A stretch of DNA of 64,000 nt from JAABUE01 sp037440925 (GCA_037440925.1 JBBITF010000012.1:1-64000), one strand, 5' to 3'. Shown: positions 52,293 to 60,799, numbered from the stretch's first letter. Notes: generated by a model not told the origin, from the letters alone. Numbers and translations are program-made.

Positions 52293-53376
52293 GGTTTGGC
52301 TCCGAGAGGGCAATGAACACATCTTCAAGGACGGGCGGAATGGGGCGTAGTTCAGTCAACTTGCCGCCCGCCGTTTCGATTTCATGCGGCAGGCGTTTCA
52401 GAACATCTTGCGCTGTGGAGGCGCGCACGCGCAGGTGCAGGCGGTCGCCAAAGGCGGCCACGTCCTCTACATCTACATCCTGGCGCGCCACATGGCGTAA
52501 AGCGCTGAGGGGCTGGCCACGCAATTCCAACACACGCCCCTCCAGCCGAGCGCGCAGGTTGGAGGGAGTATCTTCGGCAATCAAGCGCCCAGATTTCATA
52601 AAGCCCACCCGATGACAGCGGGAGGCTTCGTCCATGTAAGGGGTGGAGATGAGGACGGAGACGGAGGGTAGCGGGGTGGGATGTAGGGGGGAGGAGGTAG
52701 GAGGTAGAGGAGAGGAGGTGGGAGGTAGGGGATAGGAGGTAGGGGGGAGGGGTTGCGCGGCGCGTGTTCCGCGTTCCGTGTTTCCGTGTGTACCTGTGTA
52801 CCTGCCTACCTGCGTACCTACATTCTGCGATACCAACCTGACGACCAACTGCCAGAAATCCTGGCGCGTGACGGGGTCAACGCCTGTGGTGGGTTCGTCA
52901 AGCAGCAACACGCGCGGACGGGTCACCAGAGCCGAGGCCAGGCCCAGTTTTTGCTTCATGCCGCCAGAGAGTTGACCGGCGCGGCGATCTTTGAAGTCAG
53001 CCAGGCCGACAAATTCGAGAATCTCCATCGAACGCGGCAGCCACTCCGTTTGGGACAGGCCACGCACTTCGGCAAAGAAGCGGATGTTTTCCAGCACGGT
53101 CAGGTCTTCGTACAGGGAAAAACGCTGCGAGAGGTAGCCGATTTGCGCGCGAGCCAATTCGACCTGTTTGAGAACGTCATAGCCACAGATGGAAATCTGA
53201 CCTGCATCGGGACGCAAGGCGCCCACTAACAGGCGGATTGTAGTCGTCTTGCCGGCCCCGTCCGCCCCAACCAGGCCATAGATTTCGCCAGGCTGGATGT
53301 GCAGTGACACATCGTCAACGGCCACATTTTCGCCAAAGGTTTTTCGCAGGCGGTTGGCTTGAACGATTGCGGTCAT
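52285..53376 (-). CDS. ABC exporter ATPase 1 with Pro/Thr-rich insertion and altered His-loop
   Basis: First nucleotide-binding subunit of the exporter (363 residues). Walker A GADGAGKTT (37-45), signature LSGGMKQKLGLA (136-147) and Walker B LLLDEPTTGVDP (157-168) are intact. Residues 184-238 are an insertion unknown in ABC ATPases, ending in PLPPTSY/PLPPTSS heptads. After it the His-loop reads ISTPYMDEA, Pro in place of the catalytic His, so this site is probably degenerate and the pair asymmetric. Start 53376 follows ggagag. Without the insertion the protein matches the first half of YbhF. Confidence 0.87.
   Translation of the reverse strand: MTAIVQANRLRKTFGENVAVDDVSLHIQPGEIYGLVGADGAGKTTTIRLLVGALRPDAGQISICGYDVLKQVELARAQIGYLSQRFSLYEDLTVLENIRFFAEVRGLSQTEWLPRSMEILEFVGLADFKDRRAGQLSGGMKQKLGLASALVTRPRVLLLDEPTTGVDPVTRQDFWQLVVRLVSQNVGTQVGRYTGTHGNTERGTRAAQPLPPTSYPLPPTSSPLPPTSSPLHPTPLPSVSVLISTPYMDEASRCHRVGFMKSGRLIAEDTPSNLRARLEGRVLELRGQPLSALRHVARQDVDVEDVAAFGDRLHLRVRASTAQDVLKRLPHEIETAGGKLTELRPIPPVLEDVFIALSEPNHE
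52663..52827 (-). repeat. Translated low-complexity repeat inside ATPase 1
   Basis: Two repeat types back to back: a purine/pyrimidine-biased array (52663-52750) with about 21-bp period coding for PLPPTS heptads, and a run of about 8-bp period (tacctgtg tacctgcc tacctgcg tacctac, near 52791-52822). The second type recurs between hisH and hisB. The total keeps the gene in frame. Confidence 0.75.
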
Positions 53377-53444
53377 TCCACTCTCCTTGCAGCCAGGAAA
53401 ACAGGAACAGTGACTGAACACTGAGCGCTAATGCTGATCACCGA

Positions 53445-54758
53445 TCACTGACCACTGATACTGAACACCACATCGGCCGGCATCCCAGGCTTGAGTTTCC
53501 CAGCCGGGTCGCTGACGCTGAGTTTGATAGCAAAGACTGTGCTACTGCGGCCTTCGACAGTCTGGACATTGCGCGGAGTGTATTCGGCCTGGTCGGCAAT
53601 TCGAATGACAACAGCGTCAAAGGTCATCTCAGGGAATGAGTCCACCGTCACTTGCGCCTGCTGGCCTATGCTGATTTCTCCATAGCGGTCTTCGGGAACG
53701 TAGACTGTGATGGTCAGATTCTGCAACTGACCCAGAACAAAGAGCGTTGAGCCAGGTTGGACGAACTCGCCAGGTTCCACATTACGGGTCAAGATCACCC
53801 CATCCATGGGGGCAGAGAGGGTCAATTTGGCAATCTGTGTGTCGAGCAGGGCCAGGTTGGCTTCGGCTTGGGCGAGGGCAGTTTTGGCCTGGTCAAGCGC
53901 CTTTTGGGCTATTGCGACTGAAGGAGAGTTGAGTCCAGTTTGCAAGGAAACGTAGCGAGCATAGGCCGCATCATAACGCTGCTGAGCAACAACCACTTCT
54001 CCGCGCGCACGTTCCACGTCCTTTTTTGCCTGCGTATCGAGCATGGCATTATAAGCATCCTGGGCGGCGCGCAATTCATCCAAGGCTCGGTTGTAGGCCT
54101 CGTCAGCGGCTTTTTGGAGCGCACCGCCTTCAGCGGCATTATCGGCATTGATTTTGACCGTATCGGCAACCAGAAAAGCAGCGCGCGCCTTAGAAAGACG
54201 CTGCTCAGCGGCCAAAAAATCGGCATTGTTCAAGTCTGCAAGAATTTTGGCAAGATTGGCCTGCGCGGCCTCAAGCGCGCCTTTGGCAGCCTCCACTTCG
54301 GCTTGGGCAGATGTCAATTGCTCGCCCGGCTCGAAGTACCAGGCTGGCTGGTTGAACTCGTCGGGCGCCGAAAAACGCCAATCGCGGGCTTGCGAAGCCT
54401 GTTGCTGGGCCAGCGCAGTCTGAACCGCCAGGTCGTAGTTGGTTTGGGCAGCAGCAAGGGCAGCGTTAGCAGAATCTATCTGAGCGGCGGCTACCTGTCG
54501 TTGGGCAGCCAGCAGGCTGGGATCCAGGCGAAGAAGCGCAGAGTCTTTGGCTACCGATTGGCCTTCCTCGACCAAAACCTCCATGACTTTTCCCGAAAGT
54601 TCAGGAGCAATGTCCACTTGAACGGCTTCGATATTGCCAGAAGCAGTCAGCACGCCATTGTTTTCTTTCAGGCTTTGACTGACGATGAAATAGAGGCTGA
54701 CGGTGAGAACCAACAAAATGACAAAGATCATAGGAAGCGGTGGGCGTTTGTGGTTCAT
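53445..54758 (-). CDS. HlyD/YbhG-type membrane fusion protein
   Basis: Periplasmic adaptor of the exporter in an outer-membraned model, or an extracellular adaptor in monoderms. The 437 residues have an N-terminal membrane helix (about 10-28), a lipoyl half-motif (GNIEAVQVDIAPELSGKVMEVLVEEGQSV), a long Ala/Gln-rich coiled coil (about 85-300), the second lipoyl half (LSAPMDGVILTRNVEPGEFV) and a beta-barrel. It corresponds to YbhG. aaggaga sets the start. It lies between permease and ATPase 1. Confidence 0.91.
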   Translation of the reverse strand: MNHKRPPLPMIFVILLVLTVSLYFIVSQSLKENNGVLTASGNIEAVQVDIAPELSGKVMEVLVEEGQSVAKDSALLRLDPSLLAAQRQVAAAQIDSANAALAAAQTNYDLAVQTALAQQQASQARDWRFSAPDEFNQPAWYFEPGEQLTSAQAEVEAAKGALEAAQANLAKILADLNNADFLAAEQRLSKARAAFLVADTVKINADNAAEGGALQKAADEAYNRALDELRAAQDAYNAMLDTQAKKDVERARGEVVVAQQRYDAAYARYVSLQTGLNSPSVAIAQKALDQAKTALAQAEANLALLDTQIAKLTLSAPMDGVILTRNVEPGEFVQPGSTLFVLGQLQNLTITVYVPEDRYGEISIGQQAQVTVDSFPEMTFDAVVIRIADQAEYTPRNVQTVEGRSSTVFAIKLSVSDPAGKLKPGMPADVVFSISGQ

Positions 54759-54810
54759 AGCAAATCTCCTTGGGAGGATATCTTTCTTTGGAAACAAAAG
54801 AGGCAGGAAA

Positions 54811-55938
54811 TCAATCCAATCTCTTTCTAAACCGCAAAGCGGCAGCGGTCATAATGCCGACTGCAAACAGGGTCATTGCAATTACGTCCATCTGAATCAT
54901 TGCAAGGCTGACGTCCTTGAGCAGCAGCGAACGGATGATTACCAGGTAATAGCGCAAAGGCATCAGGTAAGATAACCATTGCAGAAAAGCAGGCATGGCT
55001 TCAAGCGGGAAGAAGAAACCCGAAAGGAAAATACTTGGCAAGAGCGTCATCCAGACGGTGAGCATGGCTTCTTGCTGGGTGTTGGCGATGGTGGAAGCAA
55101 ACAGGCCAATGCCCAAACCGGTGACCAGGAAGATGCCCGACATCAGAAAAATCAGGCCCAGGTCGCCTCGAATAGGCACTCCAAACCACCAATGGCCAAC
55201 AGCCAGCACCTCGACGGTATTCAAAAAGCCCAGGATGACATAGGGCGTCAATTTTCCAACGATCAATTCCCACGGACGGATAGGGGTAACGATAAGTTGC
55301 TCAATAGTGCCGCGCTCACGTTCACGCACAATCGAGGTGGCGGTAAGAACGGCGGCAATGGCATACAAAATCATGCCAATCACGCCCGGAATCATGAAGT
55401 AGGCGCTGACCAGGTCGGGGTTGTACCAGACGGTGGTGCGGACTTCGACCGGCGGTTTGACGTGCAGGTTAAGCCCGGTGCGGGTAAATCGCTGGGCGAG
55501 TATATCGGTGGAATGGTATTGGCTGATGAGTTGCGCCGCAGAGAGAGCAGTGGAGGCGCTGGTAGGGTCGGAGCCATCCAGAATGAAGGCTACTTGAGCA
55601 TTGCCTTCGTTCAACCGTTCTGCATAATCAGGCGGGATGATGACGGCTGCACGCGCTTTTCCGCCAGCGATGAGGTCTTCGATATCAGCCTCGGAATCAA
55701 CAGTGTAAGCGATTCGGAAGTAGTCAGCGGCGCGATAAGCATCCAGCAAGGCGCGCGATTCGGGGCTGCGGCTACGGTCTAAGACGGCCAAAGGAACGTT
55801 GCGCACGTCGTTGGTAGCAGCATATCCCAATAAGAACAATTGCATGATGGGAATGACCAGAATGAGAATTAAAGTACGACTATCACGGAAAATCTGAATG
55901 AATTCCTTGCGAATAATAGACGACAAGCGTGCGTTCAT
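54811..55938 (-). CDS. ABC-2 type exporter permease (YbhS/YbhR-like)
   Basis: A 375-residue membrane subunit: one N-terminal helix (about 20-40), a large extracytoplasmic domain (about 45-175), then five helices with the RERERGTIEQLIVTPIRPWELIVGK coupling loop and PLRYYLVIIRSLLLKD near the end. E. coli has two such permeases (YbhS, YbhR); only one is here, so it would act as homodimer. Substrates of such pumps include cationic drugs or cephalosporins in E. coli; the substrate here is unknown. Confidence 0.9.
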   Translation of the reverse strand: MNARLSSIIRKEFIQIFRDSRTLILILVIPIMQLFLLGYAATNDVRNVPLAVLDRSRSPESRALLDAYRAADYFRIAYTVDSEADIEDLIAGGKARAAVIIPPDYAERLNEGNAQVAFILDGSDPTSASTALSAAQLISQYHSTDILAQRFTRTGLNLHVKPPVEVRTTVWYNPDLVSAYFMIPGVIGMILYAIAAVLTATSIVRERERGTIEQLIVTPIRPWELIVGKLTPYVILGFLNTVEVLAVGHWWFGVPIRGDLGLIFLMSGIFLVTGLGIGLFASTIANTQQEAMLTVWMTLLPSIFLSGFFFPLEAMPAFLQWLSYLMPLRYYLVIIRSLLLKDVSLAMIQMDVIAMTLFAVGIMTAAALRFRKRLD

Positions 55939-55987
55939 AGGCGCTCCAGGTGATGAGGGTCAAAGTCAAGGTAAGGTGAGACTTGTT

Positions 55988-56593
55988 CTACTCGCGTTTC
56001 AGGATTCCGTACAGGAAAATATCCATGAAATCTTCCAGCCGCATAGCGCGCAATTCAGACGGCAGGGCAGGCTGAGACATCAAAAATTCAGTGGCATAGA
56101 AGGCAATAATGTTGCCCATAAAAGCGCGTATCAAGCGCAGCAGAGGTATTTCCCGCACGCCGCTGCCAGGAGCGGCAAAACGCTGCAAGAGAGGCAAGAC
56201 TTGTGGAAAGATGGTCTCATACAACTTTGGGAAATGCTTGCCATGAAATTCTACGATTTCGATGAACATCAATTTGATGAAATCGGGATTTTGCCCCATT
56301 TCTTCTTGCACGACACGGGCTGAATTATGTACAAACTCTTCTGGAGAGTCGCCCGGCGCGTTACGAATGAGAGGCAAAATTTTCAGATAAGGATGCTCGA
56401 CAATAATGAGTTCCTGGAAGATTTCATCTTTGCTGGCAAAGTGATTGTAGATGCCGCCGAGAGCGATGCCGGCACGTTTGGCAATCTGGCGCATGGAGGT
56501 AGCATGATAACCATGCTGTAAAAATAATTCGAGCGCGGCTTTCTCGATGGCCTGGCGAGTACGCTCACCTTTGGATAGCGTGGATTCTGTCAT
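55988..56593 (-). CDS. TetR-family repressor of the efflux operon (CecR-like)
   Basis: A 201-residue regulator. The N-terminal helix-turn-helix (about 10-60) contains IEKAALELFLQHGYHATSMRQIAKRAGIALGGIYNHFASKDEIF; the rest is a variable helical ligand domain. It leads the exporter operon, as CecR leads ybhGFSR in E. coli. The start MTESTLSKGE at 56593 is used; the frame to 56683 runs across the promoter and operator. A 14-bp palindrome lies over its own transcription start, so it should repress its operon until an inducer binds. Confidence 0.93.
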   Translation of the reverse strand: MTESTLSKGERTRQAIEKAALELFLQHGYHATSMRQIAKRAGIALGGIYNHFASKDEIFQELIIVEHPYLKILPLIRNAPGDSPEEFVHNSARVVQEEMGQNPDFIKLMFIEIVEFHGKHFPKLYETIFPQVLPLLQRFAAPGSGVREIPLLRLIRAFMGNIIAFYATEFLMSQPALPSELRAMRLEDFMDIFLYGILKRE

Positions 56594-56611
56594 CGTGCAT
56601 CTCGTTTTATG

Positions 56612-56625
56612 AACGAACGTTCGTT
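56612..56625. promoter_or_regulatory. TetR operator (perfect 14-bp palindrome)
   Basis: aacgaacgttcgtt, 19 nt upstream of the repressor ATG and directly after its -10 box, so bound repressor would cover the transcription start. The plus-strand promoter of the MFS gene lies 25 nt away and would be affected less. Confidence 0.8.
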
Positions 56626-56628
56626 TAT

Positions 56629-56656
56629 ATTGTAAAGATTTTTTCGAGATTGTCAA
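56629..56656 (-). promoter_or_regulatory. Promoter of the tetR-exporter operon
   Basis: Minus-strand TTGACA (56651-56656), 16-nt spacer, TACAAT (56629-56634). Its -35 shares five bases with that of the opposite MFS promoter. Confidence 0.75.
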
Positions 56657-56679
56657 GAGGTCGCGCAGCAGGGTACAAT
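56650..56679 (+). promoter_or_regulatory. Leaderless promoter of the MFS-miaA unit
   Basis: ttgtca (56650-56655), 18-nt spacer, tacaat (56674-56679), then 7 nt to the ATG at 56687. The start of transcription would fall at the ATG. Confidence 0.7.
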
Positions 56680-56686
56680 TCAAGCC

Positions 56687-57985
56687 ATGTCACGCCTCTC
56701 TTTCAACGAATCGTACATTGAGCGCAACTTACGCTTCAACTTGACCGTCAACCTGCTGGATGGCGGCTTTTTTGGCCTGGGACTGGGATTTGCTTCGTTC
56801 ATTACCATCATCCCACTCTTTGTTTCTCAACTGACGGACTCGGCCCTGCTGATTGGACTGGCGCCGGCCATCCACAATGCAGGCTGGCAATTTCCTCAAT
56901 TGTTGACTGCCGACTGGGTATCGCGCGCAAAACACATTAAGCCCTTGGTGCTTTGGACGACCATCCAGGAGCGCCTTCCTTTCTTGGGACTGGCGGCGGT
57001 AGCCTGGTTTCTGCCTCGATTGGGGACGCAAAACGCGCTCATCCTCACCTTCTTCCTGCTCATCTGGCAAGGATTTGGGGGCGGGCTGGCAGCCAACGCC
57101 TGGACCAGTTTAATCTCTAAAATCATACCCACACGCCTGCACGGAACGTTCTTCGGCGCCCAGGCAGCGGCGTTCACCGCGCTGGAAGGGCTTTCGGCCA
57201 TCGCCGCAGGGCTGATTTTAGGCGGTTTAGAGGGGCCATTGGATTTTACGCTGTGTTTCCTGGCCGCCAGCGCGTCGCTGACAATTTCCTTCGTGTTCCT
57301 GTCTCTAACGCGCGAAGCGGAAAGCGAGGCGCGCCTTGCCGAAGGCAAAGCCGGCAAAATCTGGCGGGAATCGTGGCGCATTTTGAGGAGCAATGCGAAT
57401 TTCGTTTCTTTCCTGGCGCTGCGGTGCTTGAGCCAGTTTGCTGCCGTAGCCTTTTCGTTTTATATCGTCTACATAGTGTGGACATTCGGAATCAGCGAAG
57501 CCGAAGCCGGCCTGCTGACGGGCGCTTATATGTTCTTTTCGATCCTGTCCAGCCTGGCGATGGGGCGATTGGCCGACTACTGGAGTCCGCGGGCAGTGAT
57601 GGCGGCGGGCGGACTGGCAGCCTCTGGCAGCGCGTTCATTGCGCTGGCAGCGCCCTCCGCGCATTGGTTTTATGCCAGTTTCTTGCTGACCAGCATTGCC
57701 ACTGTAGCCATCTGGACGATCCCCCTGCCGCTGACGGTGCGTTTTGGAAGTGAGTCAGAACGTCCTTACTATATCGGTCTTTCCAGCACGCTGACCGCGC
57801 CAGCGACCATCCTGGCGCCGGTCTTGGGCGGCTGGCTGGCAGATGCCGTCGGTTTCCAGGCTACGTTCATTGTCTCGATTGTGTGTGGGATATTCATGGC
57901 TGCGATATTGACCTTTGTAATCAAGGACCCGCCACGCGAGAATGCGGCCGTCTCATCATCGGCGCTGCAAATTGCAGGTGAGTAG
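56687..57985 (+). CDS. MFS transporter
   Basis: A 432-residue, 12-helix major-facilitator protein (NLTVNLLDGGFFGLGLGFASF start; second half LRCLSQFAAVAFSFYIVYIVWTFGISEAEAGLLTG). The central cytoplasmic loop is acidic and basic (REAESEARLAEGKAGKIWRE). Substrate unknown. It faces the tetR-exporter operon across shared promoter DNA, so a drug or metabolite efflux role is possible. Its stop codon touches the miaA ATG, so the two are co-translated. Confidence 0.83.
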   Translation: MSRLSFNESYIERNLRFNLTVNLLDGGFFGLGLGFASFITIIPLFVSQLTDSALLIGLAPAIHNAGWQFPQLLTADWVSRAKHIKPLVLWTTIQERLPFLGLAAVAWFLPRLGTQNALILTFFLLIWQGFGGGLAANAWTSLISKIIPTRLHGTFFGAQAAAFTALEGLSAIAAGLILGGLEGPLDFTLCFLAASASLTISFVFLSLTREAESEARLAEGKAGKIWRESWRILRSNANFVSFLALRCLSQFAAVAFSFYIVYIVWTFGISEAEAGLLTGAYMFFSILSSLAMGRLADYWSPRAVMAAGGLAASGSAFIALAAPSAHWFYASFLLTSIATVAIWTIPLPLTVRFGSESERPYYIGLSSTLTAPATILAPVLGGWLADAVGFQATFIVSIVCGIFMAAILTFVIKDPPRENAAVSSSALQIAGE

Positions 57986-58924
57986 ATGACAAAACCGCCC
58001 CTGGTTGTTTTGGTGGGACCAACTGCGGTCGGCAAGACCGACCTGGCTATTCAATTAGCCAAGCGGCTGGAAGGGGAGATTGTGAGCGCCGACTCGCGGC
58101 TCTTTTATCGCGGCATGGATATCGGCACTGCCAAGCCTACGCCAGCCGAGCGCGCGCGCATTCCTCATCACTTGATTGATGTCGCCAACCCAGATGAGAC
58201 CTGGTCGCTGGCGCTTTTTCAGAAGGCGGCTTGGGAAGCCATTGCCGGCATCCACGCACGCGGCAGACTGCCCTTTTTGGTGGGGGGAACAGGGCAATAC
58301 ATTCGCGCTGTGACCGAAAACTGGACGCCGCCGGAAGTTGCTCCCAACCCTCGTCTACGGGAGGCGTTGGAGAAGATGAACAAAGAAAGAGGGGGCGCAT
58401 GGTTACACGAAAAACTTAGCCTGCTCGACGCGCAGGCGGCTCAGAAAATTGACCCCCGAAACGAGCGCCGCACCATCCGCGCGCTGGAAGTCATCCTGAC
58501 AAGCGGCCAACGTTTTTCGGAACAACAGCGGCGCAGAGACTCGCCCTATCATGTATTGACGATTGGGTTGAAACGTCCGCGCGCTGAATTATACCGGCGC
58601 ATAGACGAGCGCATTGAGAGCATGTTTGCTGCCGGGTTACTGGACGAGGCGCGCAGCCTGCTTGCAAAGGGGTATTCCCCTTCCCTGCCAGGTTTGTCAG
58701 CCATTGGCTACCGCGAAGCGACAGCGGTTGTGCTGGGGCAGATGAGCATCGAGGAGGCTAAAGCCCAGATGCGCCGATTGACGCGCGTCTTTGTGCGGCG
58801 ACAGGCCAATTGGTTCAAGTTAGACGACCCCTCCATTGCATGGTTCGAGGCAGGGGAAGAGGGGGCAGCGGAAGCGATTGAGGCGTATGTCCGCGTCTGG
58901 TTAACGGAGGCAGGTTCAGGCTGA
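57986..58924 (+). CDS. miaA: tRNA dimethylallyltransferase
   Basis: Adds a dimethylallyl group to N6 of A37 in tRNAs reading UNN codons. The 312-residue enzyme has the P-loop GPTAVGKT (11-18), DSRLFYRGMDIGTAKP, HHLIDV, LVGGTGQYIRAV and RRTIRALEV, all typical. It abuts the MFS gene with no gap (tagatg) and depends on that promoter. No hfq or mutL follows as in Proteobacteria. Confidence 0.96.
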   Translation: MTKPPLVVLVGPTAVGKTDLAIQLAKRLEGEIVSADSRLFYRGMDIGTAKPTPAERARIPHHLIDVANPDETWSLALFQKAAWEAIAGIHARGRLPFLVGGTGQYIRAVTENWTPPEVAPNPRLREALEKMNKERGGAWLHEKLSLLDAQAAQKIDPRNERRTIRALEVILTSGQRFSEQQRRRDSPYHVLTIGLKRPRAELYRRIDERIESMFAAGLLDEARSLLAKGYSPSLPGLSAIGYREATAVVLGQMSIEEAKAQMRRLTRVFVRRQANWFKLDDPSIAWFEAGEEGAAEAIEAYVRVWLTEAGSG

Positions 58925-59015
58925 GAAAGAAGCGCGTAGGTCAAGAAAGTCATCCGTTCGCGCACTTAAGAAAGTCTCTTACAGAACCAGCATCCCAAAG
59001 GTTTTGAAAGCGGCG

Positions 59016-60131
59016 TCATCCAATCTGTTTCATCAAGGATGTCCAATCTTCGTAAAAAGGGATGCCGGCTTGCTGAAACATGTTGGCTTTGACCGAACCG
59101 GCCAGAGCAAATCCCAAAGGCCGCACGACGATATTCTTCCCTGCCCGTTGTAAAATTTTGGCGGCTTGCAGGGTCGAATGGATGCCGCTCATCGTATCTT
59201 CCACGACGAGAAGTTCGAAGGAAGGCGGTAGTTCCGAAAAGACGCCGTCCAGACGACCGGTCTGCTGCCAATGTGCAACAGCCTGAAGCGCAGGCCATTC
59301 TTGTCGTGTGAAGGCGGCAGCAATGGCCGCCAGCGCGTGAAACGGCGAGGGTTTTACCCATGTCTCAGGGTCGGTTCGCTGCTGCGCTGCGATATATTCT
59401 AGTTTGCCGAAGGCCAGCAGGGGGATATCTTCCAATCCAACCAGCGCCAACGCCATTTCCGCTTCGGGGGGGTAGCCAACCGCCGATTCGTTCACTTCGC
59501 GCGGCGGCCTGGACGGGCGACCTGTGAAAATGACAGGATACATTTCCTCTTGAAACAAGCGAGAGCGACTTTCTGCGTCTATGTTGGGCGTATCGTAGGC
59601 CAAGAGTAACGATTCGGTTTTGAATTCAGCCGGCAGGCGATAGGTTTCTGTGAACTTCTGGCTGCCAAGCGTAAAATGTTGAAAGACCCGCATGGTGGCC
59701 GAGGCGTGGATGTGGCGTGTTTGGGTCAGCAGGTTTTTGCGCAGTTCAAGGGGAATGGCGGGAAAGCACCCCGCTTGAAATGCGCTCTCGGCAGGATATT
59801 GGCCTGGCGTTAAGGGAAATTCTGGAATGGATAAACGAGCAGGCACATCTACTTTGCGCCGAAGGTTGATGGCAGCGGCGGCAGAGGAAACGTCGGCGGG
59901 GAGATTCGGCATGGGCTGGCGCTCCAGAATCGAGGTCCAGTAAGAGGCGAGCAAGAGGGGCGCCATGTCCCATTCGCTGGTAATGCCGCGCCGTTCTAAA
60001 CCTTCCAGCGTTTTTTCATCCACTTCAAAGTGAGCATTCCAGAAGCGATGGAGGGTAGCGCGCAAGGCGGCGCGGTATCCGCCGGGGCGCAAAAGCACGC
60101 CGTCAATATCGAGCAGAATGATTTTTGTCAT
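59016..60131 (-). CDS. HAD-superfamily phosphatase at the end of the his operon
   Basis: A 371-residue protein with the four HAD motifs: Asp8/Asp10 in LLDIDGVL, Thr203 in VIFTGRPS, Lys260 in WVKPSPF and Glu311-Asp312 in VVEDTMSG, so it should be a phosphatase. Almost 190 residues between motifs I and II form an unusually large cap. Its ATG overlaps the hisE stop (ATGA). The window's HisB is dehydratase-only, so a separate histidinol-phosphate phosphatase is needed; this gene is a candidate by position. A different HAD role cannot be excluded. Confidence 0.7.
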   Translation of the reverse strand: MTKIILLDIDGVLLRPGGYRAALRATLHRFWNAHFEVDEKTLEGLERRGITSEWDMAPLLLASYWTSILERQPMPNLPADVSSAAAAINLRRKVDVPARLSIPEFPLTPGQYPAESAFQAGCFPAIPLELRKNLLTQTRHIHASATMRVFQHFTLGSQKFTETYRLPAEFKTESLLLAYDTPNIDAESRSRLFQEEMYPVIFTGRPSRPPREVNESAVGYPPEAEMALALVGLEDIPLLAFGKLEYIAAQQRTDPETWVKPSPFHALAAIAAAFTRQEWPALQAVAHWQQTGRLDGVFSELPPSFELLVVEDTMSGIHSTLQAAKILQRAGKNIVVRPLGFALAGSVKANMFQQAGIPFYEDWTSLMKQIG

Positions 60132-60403
60132 TTGCGCCGTTTCTCCAATTCAGTCATCACGTCGGCAGGGGTCAATCCGCGCGCAGCGAGCAGGACAAGC
60201 GTATGGTAAGTCAGGTCGGCCACTTCTTCAATAAGGCGCTGGTCGCTTTGCGCGAGGGCCGCCACGATCACTTCGGCGCTTTCCTCGCCGATTTTCTGGG
60301 CGATTTTCGGCAGGCCTGCCGCAAAGAGGCGGGCAGTGTAGGATTCTTCGGCAGGGTTTTTCTGGCGGTCTTGAATGAGGTCGAAGAGCGATTGCAGGTT
60401 CAT
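60128..60403 (-). CDS. hisE: Phosphoribosyl-ATP pyrophosphohydrolase
   Basis: Second step of histidine synthesis: hydrolyses PR-ATP to PR-AMP. The 91-residue MazG-like helical protein has NPAEESYTARLFAAGLPKIAQKIGEESAEVIVAAL with the Glu residues that bind Mg2+ and EEVADLTYHTLVLL. It is separate from HisI here (fused in enterobacteria) and lies 12 nt after it. Confidence 0.94.
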   Translation of the reverse strand: MNLQSLFDLIQDRQKNPAEESYTARLFAAGLPKIAQKIGEESAEVIVAALAQSDQRLIEEVADLTYHTLVLLAARGLTPADVMTELEKRRK

Positions 60404-60415
60404 GAGAGGGATGGT

Positions 60416-60799
60416 TTAGAGCGAGGGGATAGGGTTGTGGGTAGGGGCTACAGGGAGATTACCCAAATTCTCGAGGCTGCGATAAAAGCAAGTCCGGTTT
60501 CCTGTGTGGCAGGCAGGGCCGGCAGGATGGACGCGAATCAAGAGGGTATCTGCGTCGCAATCGGGGCGGATTTCTACCACACGTTGAATGTTGCCAGAAG
60601 TGGCGCCTTTATGCCACAATTGCCGGCGGCTGCGCGACCAAAACCAGGTTTCGCCTGTTTCGAGAGTCAAGCGCAGGGCTTCAGCGTTCATGTATGCCAG
60701 CATCAAGACTTCACGCGTATCGGCATCCTGCACAATAACAGGGAGGAGGCCGTCGGGGCCAAAGTTGAGTTCGATGGAATTCCAGTTTTCACGTTTCAT
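60416..60799 (-). CDS. hisI: Phosphoribosyl-AMP cyclohydrolase
   Basis: Third step: opens the adenine ring of PR-AMP. The 127 residues include the metal motif DCDADT, ETWFWSRSRRQLWHKGATSGN and the zinc-binding CHTGNRTCF. Its first codons overlap the end of hisF by 11 nt, within a catg-rich repeat. Confidence 0.95.
   Translation of the reverse strand: MKRENWNSIELNFGPDGLLPVIVQDADTREVLMLAYMNAEALRLTLETGETWFWSRSRRQLWHKGATSGNIQRVVEIRPDCDADTLLIRVHPAGPACHTGNRTCFYRSLENLGNLPVAPTHNPIPSL

Noticed and set aside
52663..52827. Frameshift or assembly error splitting the ABC ATPase
   Set aside because: The frame stays open through the array and all downstream motifs follow in frame; the second ATPase has its own start and full motif set.
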